Assembly: GCA_003427395.1 (NCBI GenBank)
Contig: BFEA01000410.1
Location: 1,455,957-1,477,451 of the forward strand
Length of the DNA stretch: 21,495 bases
Direction: 5' to 3'
Source of the DNA: Chara braunii
Taxonomy: Eukaryota; Streptophyta; Charophyceae; Charales; Characeae
Shown: positions 1-10,200 of the stretch, one piece after another
Position numbering within the stretch: position 1 is the stretch's first letter
How the letters are laid out: each line of letters begins with the position of its first letter
Program-made: the position numbers and the translations under genes
The notes under the pieces: generated by a model
Seen by the model: only the letters and a program-made list of their open reading frames with translations
What the model was told of the DNA's origin: nothing
Databases searched by the model: none

Positions 1-118
1 TCTATCTATCTATCTATCTATCTCTCTCTCTCTCTTTCTCTTTCTCTCTATCTCTATGTCTCTCTCTCTCTCGCTCTCTCTCCCTCTCTCTCTCCTCTCT
101 CTCCCCTACTCCGTCTCT
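1..118. repeat. TCTA/TC microsatellite
   Basis: The first ~23 bases are TCTA tetranucleotide repeats. They pass into an imperfect TC dinucleotide tract with occasional TTTC, TCG and CCC interruptions. The Leu/Ser-rich open frame across it is only a product of the repeat. The array may continue to the left of the window. Confidence 0.95.
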
Positions 119-2879
119 CCTGTCGCCTTGCCCCTTCTCTCCCTCCTCCTCACTTGGCATATGACTAACCCCTTCTCCCTTCACTTGGAAACATTGTCAG
201 GGTACGGACGGCAAAAAAAATCAGACTTCACTTGGTGGAGAAAGAGGGCAAGGAGGCAAAAGAGAGAGGACATTTGGGAAAGTGGGAGAAAGGTGGGATC
301 CGAAAAGAAGCATAAGTTGAGAAAGAGGTCAGTTTGACTCAACCATTTCTCCGACTGCATGACTATGAGAAGAGGATGGGCTGATTGAACAACAAAGAGG
401 GAACAAAGCACAACCAAATAGCATGGAAAGAACAGGCATGTGGGAAGGGCTATGTGTTGACCCCCAATGGGGGACATTGTATGAATCTTCTTGCTTGTGT
501 GGGATTGTGCAGGTGAGTAATGACTAGAAATGCCTTGAGTGAGATAAGGGCGAGAGGAACTGGACACCAAGAGGGAAAGGGAAGAGGGACAAAGGGGCTA
601 TGAGATCTTTGACATAGAGCCAATTCATGAGAATGATTTTTGCACTTCAGACTTGGAAGTGTGATTGAGAGTGTAATCGTACCAAGGGAAATGTGATGTT
701 GTCTGTGCATGCATATGAGGATCCCGAAAAGACTAAGGGGCCTACTTCAATAAGGTGGGAAGCAAATTGTGAGATCCGATGGATGCGTAGAGGTGAGGGG
801 AAGGACGGCCCCGCCGCATCCCGATGACGTCATATAGCCAAAATGCCCAGGGAAATGGTGCGTGGCCTAAGGATGACGCTTAGCCTATGCACTAGAGAAG
901 AGAAATACTCAAAGAACCCTTGGACTGCATGCGTATTGGAAGGAGCAATTGTATGAGAACACGACAAAGAAAAAAAAAAATCAGCGTTGCGACCAGCGAG
1001 ACTACCAACCGGTATGAGGGCTGAGCTACATCCCCAATGTCAAAGCTCTCTCGCACGACGACCCACCCCCATCCATCTCAAAGCACTAGGTGGGGGTGAC
1101 CTTGGGACGAATGGCCCACGCCCTGAGCATGAGTGTAGGCGGGCCGAGCCAAGTGGGACCCGCAGTGGGGTCGACTAAGGCTCGAAAGTCTACCGGGGTT
1201 TGGCCCTACAAAAATGGTGGAGGCGACGGACAAGGGGTTAAATTGACACTTGCGATTCCGACGGGGGCGCCCGACGCATTGACGTGTACACAACCCAAGA
1301 TAAGGAAAATGGACTTGTGTTTGTTCTTTCCCTTGTGAGAAATCAAATTTGAGGGTTGCTGGGCGCATGGCATGGCCAGGCATGGAGGAATAATATGCAT
1401 GCTTTGCACTTGGTTAGTCATCTCCTTGCGGAATGGCTCTAGCCGTCCTTCGTCCGGTACTGGTGTTCGCCAGTCCGGGGAAGCGTTGGGCAAGTCGCAG
1501 GTCGACCCTTCCTCTTCGTATGAAAGAAGGGCTCCGATTACCTACCTGGCAGGCGGTTGGTGCTTGGCTTAGGCCAGGTGCCAATGAAAATCCCGCGGCG
1601 GAGTGATCTGATTGAACGGGTGCCCTTCTATCTTCTTCTTTGAGCCCAGTGGGCTCATGCACTTTGCACTTTTTTTTGAAATGTTTGAAGGAACCAATAT
1701 GAACACATCCTACCCTATGAAAGGACAGACAAGTGAAGAGAAGGGAAATGAAGGGAGTTGCTAGACTCCAAGGAAAACTAGCTCACCCTTGAAGATTCTC
1801 ACGAGAAGGAACCAACCACAATGTATGAAAGTAGGGGGAGTGACACTCATTGTCCTGAGAGAAAATCTGTGAGTTATGGGTAGGAAGCGTTGGGTGCACC
1901 AAGGGAAAGACACTTGTACTATGTGTGTCCCACTTGGGACTTGTGATTACGTGATTGGGATTTCGAGCGTCCTGCCATTCGGAAGGAAAAGATTGGTTTG
2001 CGCCGGCCAGTGCAGGATGCGAGCTGGTCGTCCTCTTTGAAGTTCACCGGGTTCCATGTGTGGCGGTCGGGCCACCAGACTGTCAGGCAAGGGTTGGTCT
2101 CGTGGGCTGATTAGTAAAATTCTCACCGGAGCGGTTCGAGCATGGCTTGATGATCTTGCCCAGGTGGGATGTGAAACCTCTTCAGGCGGGGCAGCTGCTT
2201 GGCGGCAGACGGCAGGGGGACCACTGCATATGGGGCAAAGAAGGAGCCTCGGAGGCGATTGAGAGCTTCTCGTAGCATGGCTTGGGAAAAAACTGTTCCT
2301 TATCGGACCGATGGAAGTGAATGCCTGGACGGCTGACTCCAATGGCCCTACCGAGATGTGCGGGGTGATTCCTGAGATTAACGGTGGGTACACGAGCGGC
2401 AAGTCGGGATGGGGTATTCTGGGTAAGGAGGAAATGGCAAATGCCTCGCTGAGACCTGGGTACCGTGCTCGCGACGGTTGAGCTGTGCTTGAGGTATGTG
2501 ATAAAACCCTACCGATAGTACCAGCGGAGAGACCATATTGGGATGACCGGCCCGTATGTGAGGTTGCCTGATTTTCTTTTATGTGTTCCCCCTCTGTAAA
2601 AATTGATTGAGATTGGACTGTTGGACGGACACTCTTCTAAGTCTATTCCCCCTCCCATTTAAGTCTGCACGAGTGAGAGGTGATCGGAAGGAAGGAGAAT
2701 AGAGGTCAATTGGAATGGAAGCAAGAGAAAGAATGTGGGCAAATGGATGACCGACCGAGAGAATGATGGAAATGGGGTACTTAGAAAAAGGGAAGGTAAA
2801 ATAGAGAGACCTTGATGAGGGGTCTGAAATAATTTTCATATAGGACAAGGGTTGACCTGACCAAAAGGATTGGTTGGTG
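119..2879. other. Gene-free stretch upstream of the retroelement genes
   Basis: I see no supported gene here. The open frames are short, overlap on both strands, and show no motif. Bases 119-960 are purine-rich on the plus strand. Bases 980-1660 and 1950-2560 are more GC-balanced and may be decayed repeat DNA. If the retroelement has a 5' LTR and leader they should lie here, but I found no TG...CA pair repeated downstream and no convincing tRNA-complementary primer site. A possible splice donor (AAG/GTAAAA) lies at 2793-2800, about 100 bases before the acceptor-like tract at 2880-2896. Confidence 0.5.
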
Positions 2880-2896
2880 CCTTTTTTTGAAAACAG
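2880..2896 (+). promoter_or_regulatory. Putative 3' splice acceptor before accessory copy A1
   Basis: A run of seven T leads to GAAAACAG, ending at 2896. The first ATG (2918) follows 21 bases later. This resembles a polypyrimidine tract plus AG acceptor. It is a sequence resemblance only. Confidence 0.3.
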
Positions 2897-2917
2897 GGGT
2901 CCGGTGCTAAAAACAAG

Positions 2918-3721
2918 ATGGCGCGATAGTTGCCTTCCCCGATCTATACTAGCGGCCCGAAAATGCCAGTAGTTGTAAAGGATGGGGTATCGGTCGTCCT
3001 CCCGAAAAATGGAACGTGGACGGACCTTGAACCAGCGTATCAAACGGTAATGCTGGAAGGTGAGGATGCTTTCCTTTGGATAGAAACAATATGGACTAAT
3101 GTCAGCTTGACGAGGCTGTCACCAAGCGTAATAGATTTGGAATTCCGAGGGACAGTGGAAGCCCGAGGGTGGGTCTACTTGTCGCAAGATGGGGAGAAAG
3201 CTATGATCATAGAATTGACACTCGGGAATATGCCGGACGAGTTGTTTAGGAAAGCAGAAGCAGAGCTTGTGTGGCTTACATGTCAACGGAGGGAAATGAA
3301 AATGGAAAAGGTAGACGTACGGGTGAAACTTGGGGATAGAGGAAGCATGAGGCGACCCGTAAGAACCATGCGATGTGTGCTGCCCTCCTTCCTAGTGGAT
3401 GCAGTTTTCGAAACCCGGAGCAGGCTAGTACGGATATGCCAGTCCATGACGAACCTCGGGCTATACCAATGCGCCAGGCAAGATCTTTTTCGGTTATCGG
3501 TAGAAATGGGGCCGTTCGAGGGGAACTGGGCGGAGGAGCTGGCCGAGATACTAAACTGCCGTAGCATAGACAATATCTTTGTCCCTAGCGCTGTGCATTG
3601 GGGGATAGTCTACATGAATGTGGCAATAGGGGAGACGTTTCTAGATGGGGTAAGGGAGTTGGTATATGACGAGGAGGACGACTTCAGTGATGAAGACGAA
3701 GATGAAGAGATAGAGGACTAG
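2918..3721 (+). pseudogene. Accessory paralogue A1 (unknown family, ~267 codons)
   Basis: I do not recognise this family. The frame is open from 2930 to 3721. I place the start at ATG 2918, which is in frame and separated from the rest only by TAG at 2927; ATG 2963 is the first start downstream of that stop. The N-terminal half looks like alternating beta strands (FLWIETIW, GWVYLSQDG). The C-terminal half is helical and holds MGPFEGNWAEELAEIL around 3506-3553. The end is a strongly acidic tail (DEEDDFSDEDEDEEIED). No signal peptide or membrane segment is visible. It is the best preserved of four tandem relatives (A2-A4) and lies 72 bases before A2. Function unknown. Its position upstream of gag suggests an accessory role in the element, not a host gene. 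Homology to A2-A4 is seen directly; everything about its job is inference. Confidence 0.75.
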
Positions 3722-3769
3722 GACTTCTGAGAGGGGTGGGGAAGCTTAACTTAGGAAGGACGGGTGACC

Positions 3770-3782
3770 TGGTATTGTGCAG
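3770..3782 (+). promoter_or_regulatory. Putative 3' splice acceptor before accessory copy A2
   Basis: The sequence GGTATTGTGCAG ends at 3782 and is followed by GAAAGG. The start ATG (3794) lies 11 bases later. The same GCAG/GAAA junction occurs before A3 and A4. Confidence 0.3.
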
Positions 3783-3793
3783 GAAAGGGAAAG

Positions 3794-4549
3794 ATGACTA
3801 GAGAAGAAAGAATGATGGAATACCCCTTCAAAGGCTGGGAACCACGGCGACTCAGAGGAGGAATAAAAATGCCTATACCAACAGGGAACGGATGGAGAGG
3901 GACCACGTGCGACTGGATTGGGTTTGAGGTTGCCAGGGACTTGTCATATGTATGGATAGAGCGGATTTGGAACGCGAAAAGGGAAGAGGAAGGTTGGGAT
4001 GATATAGCAGAAGGCAAGGTAGAGTCAGTTGGAACGATTGTCATTTCCGAGGATGGATGACACCTGTTTTGCACCATGTTAGCAATGGGACAGGACCCGA
4101 TGTGGCTTCTAGGGGATGCAGAGGCCCGGACCCGAAAGGAAGGCAAGTTGTTCGCCAACGAGGGATGGGACGAAGTTAGTAGCAGAGTTGTGATGGGAGG
4201 ATGGAAGGAACTCAAACCTCCAAGTCTACGGATAACGGCTTGGGTACCGGAATTCATAGCCGAGTGGTTTGGTGGGTTTGAGCACATTTTAGAAGTAGCC
4301 GACTCCATGAGAAGGGTGCATATAGAGTGTGCCTGGTTGACTGAGGAGTTCTATAGGCTCTCATTGAAATATGGGCCCTTCTACGGAGATAAAGCCGAGG
4401 AAGTCATCATCGTCCTAAGAATAGGCAAGTATGACCGCCTAGAGGTAGAGGCAGAGTCTTGAGACGCCATAGTTAGCCGGGAGGCGGCGGCTGCACCCTC
4501 CTACGTAGACGACGTCTTTAAAATATTTGAGGTATTGTGGTTCGACTGA
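3794..4549 (+). pseudogene. Accessory paralogue A2 (same unknown family, two nonsense codons)
   Basis: One frame runs from ATG 3794 to TGA 4547, broken by TGA at 4058 and TGA at 4460. The 4058 stop follows SEDG, exactly where copy A3 has Trp after SEEG, so a TGG-to-TGA change is likely. After the 4460 stop the frame still reads PSYVDDVFKIFEVL, which matches ATYIDDLYRLYEQ of A3, so the real end is 4549. Other shared blocks are DWIGFEV...YVWIERIW in the N-terminal half and YGPFYGDKAEEVIIVL (GPF at 4373-4381) in the helical half. It lacks the long acidic tail of A1. Copy A3 follows after about 305 bases. It is homologous to A1, A3 and A4, but diverged enough that most residues differ. Confidence 0.75.
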
Positions 4550-4854
4550 ATGAGGCCAAGGGATCGAATACAGCGAAAAGACCTGAGTATGGAGAATGCT
4601 TGTGAAGTAAGGTGTAACATAAGAAAGAGAGTGTGTACATTAGGCCGTAGATGGTGCATAAGGATCGAAACAAGGGGGAAGTGACAGCAACTGGAAATGG
4701 GGGTCGGGTAGAATTGAATGTGTATGAGTTGGGGATAGCGGCAGGAACCGGTGTACGATAAGTAGGGAGGGTTGAAAGACTAAAACACGAAAGACATGGA
4801 ATCTCGGTGGGTGCAGCGATCGGACTAAGAAAGCAGGAAAGGAAACATTGCGAG
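4550..4854 (+). other. Spacer between accessory copies A2 and A3
   Basis: No gene is supported. The stretch is purine-rich on the plus strand like the rest of the element. Near its end, GACTAAGAAAGCAG (ending at 4836) resembles a branch point plus acceptor, followed by GAAAGG as before A2. Confidence 0.4.
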
Positions 4855-5600
4855 ATGGCCCAGTGAATGACGTTCTGGGCGGATAGACCTCGTGGGATCC
4901 TGCTACCAAGAATATCAGAGGGCAGGGTCGAAATAAGCCGGCCGGTGAGAAATACGGTAGGCAATCCGGTAATGGACTGGGTGGGGGTAGAGTTGGTGGA
5001 AGATACGGTGTACCTAGTAGTGAAGCTAGAATGGCGGGCGAGAGGGGAGTTCGGGGGCGTAGACTTGAACTGCCCAGGGCGTGTACACGCGACGGGATCC
5101 TTACACCTGTCGGAAGAGGGATGGCGGACCTTTGGGATTGCTTTAGCTTCCGGGGATGACCCCGTGCGAATGTTCGAAGGGGCATGGCAAATAACCTGGC
5201 GGAGGTAAAAGTCGCCGCAGCGGGGGTTTTCGAGCTGCCAAATGAGGTCGTGCGGATGAGTCTACCACCCTTCTTGCTAAGACAAATGGGAGGCATAAAA
5301 CGAGTGGAGCAGGCGGTGACTGTCGTAACTAGGCTAAATTTTGACGAAGCGTTAATGTATCGAGAATACTATCGGGCCTTCCTAGAGATGGGGCCTTTCG
5401 GGGACGAACAGGGTCGCGAAGTGCTTTGCATTCTACGGGCGGCAATAGATACTAGGCCGGGAGTCCCACAAATAAATGACGAGGCCTTGTGGGGAGTCAT
5501 CCGGCGGGAGGTAGGCTGGGGCGCGACCTACATAGACGACCTGTACCGATTATACGAACAACCAGAAGAGGCTACTGCTCCCGGAGGTGTGGAGGGATAG
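4855..5600 (+). pseudogene. Accessory paralogue A3 (one nonsense codon, one frameshift)
   Basis: The start is placed at ATG 4855, which reads Met-Ala-Gln then TGA (4864) and continues in frame with ATG 4867. The first half stays in this frame to about 5190 (MDWVGVELVEDTVYLVVKLEW, then SLHLSEEGWRTFGIAL). The second half continues in the next frame from about 5190 to 5600, so a one-base loss or a small deletion lies at 5185-5210. Comparison with A1 suggests about ten residues are also missing there. The helical half holds MGPFGDEQGREVLCIL (GPF at 5391-5399) and ends with GATYIDDLYRLYEQPEE, matching the ends of A1 and A4. It has a full Trp set at the positions where A2 and A4 carry TGA, which makes it a useful reference copy. 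Function unknown. Confidence 0.74.
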
Positions 5601-5687
5601 TTGGAACCAGAAAAGAAAGTTGAAAAGCACGAAGGGCAAGAGGGCAGTAGGTGGACGGTTTCTAAGGATTGGATGTAACACTTTCTA

Positions 5688-5701
5688 TGTGGATCATGCA
5701 G
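5688..5701 (+). promoter_or_regulatory. Putative 3' splice acceptor before accessory copy A4
   Basis: The sequence CTTTCTATGTGGATCATGCAG ends at 5701 and is followed by GAAAT. The ATG GCA start (5720) lies 18 bases later; an in-frame ATG also occurs at 5696. Confidence 0.3.
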
Positions 5702-5719
5702 GAAATCACCGAGGTAACC

Positions 5720-6535
5720 ATGGCAGCAAGACGTGAGCATATGGAACTTCAGGCCCGTGTGCGAATGACGCGCCAACCCCGGTACCCCGGACCGCCGTGG
5801 AATAACAGTTGACGCTGGGAAGTATCCCTCCCATCGAGTTTAACTTATCGGGGGTTCGATATAGAATGACGGCCTGTGACTTTGGGGAGGGACGCCGCCT
5901 TCATGTTTGTAGAATATCGGTGGACAGGGATGAGACTCGACCGAGGACCTGGGGACGATCTATTTTCCAATTTGGAAGTTACCGGGACCATGTATCTGCC
6001 TGAGATCGGTTGACACTCGTTGGGGGTAGAGATAGCATAAGGTCACGAACTGACGCCGGTTTTTCAAAGGGCCGCCCGGACTTTGACCCGGATAGGACAA
6101 TCAGTCAGGGGTAGAAGGAACGTGGGCTTACTTACCCGGGTGGAAATGGGGGGATAGCGTGAATTCAGAGCACCAACCACGCCGCTGAGGTGTCAGGTCC
6201 CCCGTTTTATGATAGATCTCGGCTTCGGGAGCCTCGCAAGGGCGCGGGAGCTGGCAGACTCGGCAATAATGTGGGCAGACCACTTTTCCTCTCTAACCAT
6301 CGGGATGTTCTATGATGTCGCCATGAGGCATGGGCCGTTCTTGGGAAACAGGGCCCACGAGTTATTGGAGGTCATCCATATCCTGATATTTCGTGCGCGC
6401 TGGCTAGACCAGACAGGGCACGAACGCATAATCCAAAGGGAAATCGAGATAGGAGAGAGCTATTTGGTAGGGGTGGCTGAGCTATTCGAGGAGCCGACCG
6501 AACTGGAAGAACCACGAGGGCGCGAGCGGGACTAG
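5720..6535 (+). pseudogene. Accessory paralogue A4 (single frame, five nonsense codons)
   Basis: The true frame runs unshifted from ATG 5720 to TAG 6533, interrupted by TGA 5810, TGA 5867, TGA 6011, TAA 6038 and TAG 6155. The proof is alignment. TGA 5867 stands where A2 and A3 have Trp in DW, and a second Trp follows after exactly 17 codons in all three. TGA 6011 stands where A3 has Trp after SEEG and where A2 also has TGA. Between the stops one reads blocks such as WEVSLPSSL, DAAFMFVEYRW and GTMYLPEIG, matching A1-A3. The open C-terminal part (6209-6535) contains RHGPFLGNRAHELLEVI (GPF at 6332-6340) and ends IGESYLVGVAELFEEPTE, like A1 (IGETFLDGVRELVYDEED). It is the most heavily decayed copy by nonsense codons, yet has no indel. 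Function unknown. Confidence 0.75.
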
Positions 6536-6671
6536 GATCCGCAGGGAGGCCGATAGGGCAGATCAAGTATAGTTCGCTGCGTACGAAAATCCACCGATGG
6601 GAATAAGAAAGGGGCCTCGGACCCGGATGGCTAAAACCCACTAGAAAAACAAAGAAGGGGGTAGACTTCTA
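6536..6671 (+). other. Spacer between A4 and the gag region
   Basis: No gene or motif is visible. It is the first part of the ~460-base gap between accessory copy A4 and the gag start. Confidence 0.4.
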
Positions 6672-6800
6672 ATGAGTGATCATAACCCGGAGGGTAAAAA
6701 ACGGGAAACGTTGCTCGGGAAGGCTTCCCCTAGCAGGATGCCTAACCCGGACTCCCTCGCGTCAGCCGACGAGACAAGAGCACTACAAACGGGTTTGTGA
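6672..6800 (+). CDS. Small hydrophilic ORF just upstream of gag (42 aa, doubtful)
   Basis: ATG 6672 to TGA 6798 encodes a 42-residue hydrophilic peptide beginning MSDHNPEGKKRETLLGK. Its charged, Ser/Pro-rich composition resembles the gag N-terminus downstream. It could be a leader ORF, the decayed first part of gag, or chance. A hypothetical intron from a weak GT at 6793 to the AG at 6988 would join it in frame to the gag ATG at 7000. No homologue is recognised. Confidence 0.25.
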   Translation: MSDHNPEGKKRETLLGKASPSRMPNPDSLASADETRALQTGL

Positions 6801-6972
6801 TAAAGGAAGCCCAGTCACGTTCATAGCTCGGTTGGGCGGCAGGGCCAGTCGTGGCTCCCCTTAAGGAAGGGCAATCAGGAAACGGGGATAGGAAAGAAGA
6901 CCATAAAGATAAACCAACAGAGCTAGGGGCCTAGGGAACCTAAGAACCTCGCATTGCGTGTGTCCTGGGAAT

Positions 6973-6988
6973 TCTTTGGCTTATGCAG
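6973..6988 (+). promoter_or_regulatory. Putative 3' splice acceptor before gag
   Basis: The pyrimidine-rich TTCTTTGGCTTATGCAG ends at 6988, and the in-frame gag ATG (7000) follows 11 bases later. A CTAAGAAC branch-like sequence lies about 45 bases upstream. This is the best acceptor-like match in the window. Confidence 0.35.
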
Positions 6989-6999
6989 AACTACGCAAA

Positions 7000-7248
7000 A
7001 TGGCAACGGAGGAGGAGATAGATAATCATAAGAGTGAAGGGGAACCAGGCTTAGGAGGCAGTGCCGCACAAAGCGAAGGGGGGCAGAAGGACAAATAATC
7101 GATAAATCCGGATGGTACCAAAGGAAACCCGAAGGAGATCTCCACAGGGGAAAGCTCGGGGAAAGCTGGGGGAAGCAGGCAAGGGACTCAGGGGACCAAG
7201 GAAGGCAGAAATAAGGATAGAACAAGCCCCGGGAACTCGGAAGGTGTC
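7000..7248 (+). pseudogene. Inferred N-terminal extension of gag, interrupted by a TAA
   Basis: ATG 7000 is in the same frame as the long gag-protease ORF. The frame reads MATEEEIDNHKSEGEPGLGG and continues to TAA at 7096, then stays open into the main ORF without any shift. The segment is hydrophilic and rich in Gly, Glu, Lys and Ser, like the next ~130 residues. TAA is one C-to-T change from Gln CAA. I therefore place the original gag start at 7000 and not at GTG 7249, which is merely the first start-like codon chosen by an ORF scan. The first ATG after the stop is near 7339. Confidence 0.55.
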
Positions 7249-10200
7249 GTGTCTAAGAAAGTAAGGGTCACGGATACGAGGCGCAAACTAGCCGAGATAG
7301 ACAAAAGGACCGCGGAGTACAAGGCAAGATTGATTGAGGAAATGATGACTGGGAACGAAGAAGGCTCTCTGCAGGAGGAGCCCCGGGATGAACGGAGAAC
7401 CGGCCGAGGTGGGACTGGACAAGGGGGTAAGGGTAGTGACCGTGGGGGAACGCCGAGCAAAAGAAGGAAAGAGGGGGAAAACTCTCCAGGGATGGACACG
7501 GAAAAGGCTACGACCCCGCCAGCCATAGATAGTAGGGCTGGCCGCCTGCCGACCGCGCCAGCAGTGACGCGAGGGTGCGAAGGACTCTGGAGCCTTAGGG
7601 AAAGAGTGTTGGGATGGTTTGACCCGGAAGGAACTACGAAAACCAGGGAGGGACAGAAGGCCGACAAGGAAGGTCCGGATAACAGTGTGACAGGCGAGGC
7701 CAGCAGCTCCGAGGGTGGCCTTAAGAAGACAGTATCGTCCCTCTCACAAACACTAAACAAAAGTCAAGGCTACCTAGCGGATGCTAAGAAAAAGTTGATG
7801 TTTGATGGGGCGAACATCACGCAATTCCTGATAGATTACGAGAATCTGGCTGCGCTGTTGAAATGGACCGAAGAGGAGAAGATGGACCACCTGGGACAGC
7901 ATGTGTCTTTGAGCCTAGGACGGGACATAATGGCCATCGTGGCCGCGAGCCGGTCTTGGAAAGAAACCCGGGATGTAGCGATGAGAAAGTACCTGGCAAC
8001 AGAGCAGATGGCAACGGAGGCCGATTTAGCGGCAGTCCAGAGGCAGAACTTCGCGACGTACAGTGACTTCCTACGAGAATTTACTTTGGTAGCACTAAGA
8101 ATCCCCGGGGTTACGGACCGAATAATGAGTAAGTATTTCCTCAGACAGTTCTCCGAGTTCGACAAGGACAAGATCCTGTCAACTTACCAACAAACGAGTA
8201 AATTTGTAAACACTAGGGATGTTGATTTCAGTACGGTAACGGATCTAGCCGAAAAGACGGTAATGACCGAGACATTGGCCTTGCTTAAGGAAGGTGAGGT
8301 CATAGACTTGACCAGTAGGACGGGCCACAAGGTGAAAAAGGGGATTGAAAGCCTACACGAATGGGTGCACGGAGTCGACAACAAGATTGAAAGGATGGAG
8401 AGCGCGCTACTAGTTATGCAGGCGCAAGTATCCCGGCCCCCCCTCCCGCCCCAGGAAGCAATAGTTCCGCCGGGGGTGACCAATCGTGGGTTCGGACGGA
8501 GAGACCCCGCTAACGAGCAATGCAAGTACTGTACTGCGATAGGACATTATGTGCACGCGTGCCCAAAGATCAACCATGATATTCTGAAAAGAAGGTGTAC
8601 TAGGTCGTTAAAGGGGGAGATATTTGGACCACAAGGGGAACGGGTGAACTGGAACTCGCCAGGAGGGATGCGGCGAGCCATTATCATGCTCAACGGGCTA
8701 GAAATAACAACCGTAGAAACCGAACCGGTGGGCGAGATCATCTGGGATCAACGCCAGGGGCTCGGGCCGCAGGTCAATTTTATTTTGGAAAACGACGAAC
8801 GTGAGAGGGTGAACGCGACTACTTGGCTAGGGACGGCTGGGAGAAGGATTAACCGCGACACCGTGATGGAGGAGGTTGCTGGAAGTTCGGAAACCCAGGA
8901 AGAGCCTGAGGCCGAGAAACCGGAAAAGGTCTATGGGAAACCTAGGGAAGAGGAGCCTACCGACAAAGTTACCGCTGCCAAGAAGAAGTTTAGGTATCAA
9001 ATCCCGATCTTATCCTTGCCGAAAATCGACGACACCATTAGCAAGTTACTAGGAACCATGGTGTCGGTGTCTTTTCAGACTATGCTGCAGGTTAGCCCTA
9101 GGTTGCTCAAAGGGCTTAGACAACTGTTGACCCGGCGGCGAGTAGAAATAGGCGACAACCCCGAATTACCAGAAGGAGAGAGGGAGGAGGAAGTTCCGCA
9201 AGAAATGGCTAACCTGCAGAGGAGTCGCGGGGACTTGGAGGATCTCGAGAAAGCTTTTGCGGACATTCGTTTGAGTTTGCCCGACCGAGAGGGCGGTGAG
9301 GTCATGAGGTCACCACCCGGGACAAAGCTTAGCTTTCATGCATTGCCCATAGGGAAGCTGAAAATCCAGATCGGGACTCATCATACCGACGCGTTAGTAG
9401 ACGGAGGAGCAGAAATCACTCTCATAAGAAGAGATTTCGCAACAATCACGGGGTGTATGGTAAACAAGGAAGTAACAAGGAGCATCTGGGGGGCTGGCGG
9501 GGAAATCCCGTTCGCTGGGTACGTCACGAAGTGTGCTGTAAAGACAAGGGTCAAGGAATCGATCTGGTCGTTTCAGCGGATGACCGTAATGGAGGAGATG
9601 GACCACGACATAATCCTCGGGAGACCGTGGTGCACGAACGTGGAGATGATAGGCATGCGCTTGCACGATGACTCATACATGGTAGACATAGAGGACCCTG
9701 TGACCGACCGGGGAGAGCTCCTCCGACTCCTTGGAACGGGAGGAGACCCCCCGAAGGGGAAATTGGCAACATGGTCGCCGTCGTTCGATAATAGCACGCG
9801 GAAAGGGGCTTTCGCACGGATGGAGGGTATGAGAGAAAGGGTAGAAATAATGATTGAGGAAGCATTCAACAAGAAGGAGTGGATCAAGATGGGCCTGCCC
9901 CAGAAGAAGAGGAGGCAGGAGGACGAAGTCCTAGGTGTTATGGTAGCGGAAAAGGAATCAGAGGTCGAACTTGGTGCTAGCCCACCCAAACGAAAAGAAG
10001 TATGCATAGACGTGCCTAAAATCGCACTCGAGATCCCCGATCTATTACAACTCATCCAGGCCCTCAGATACCACAAGGTAGGAGTGGATTCGGCAGCCTT
10101 GGCCAAGTTCGAAAGAGAGGTGCAAAAGGGATATTGCCTAAATGAGAAACTAGTTAGTATTCAACCACGAGTCGTAGCGGCGACGGGGGCAATTCCGACT

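Noticed and set aside
1947-2402. 151-codon minus-strand open frame, and a plus-strand LPFG word near 1970 resembling an RT block
   Set aside because: No further RT motif follows in any frame, and the minus frame has no recognisable domain.
5809-6003. 64-codon open frame beginning with TTG
   Set aside because: It overlaps accessory copy A4 in another frame; the A4 frame aligns with its paralogues, this one does not.
7188-7760. Long minus-strand open frames opposite gag and elsewhere (for example 3751-4308 and 9573-10106)
   Set aside because: They lie opposite well-supported plus-strand genes; the purine-rich plus strand leaves Ser/Pro/Leu-rich open frames on the other strand.
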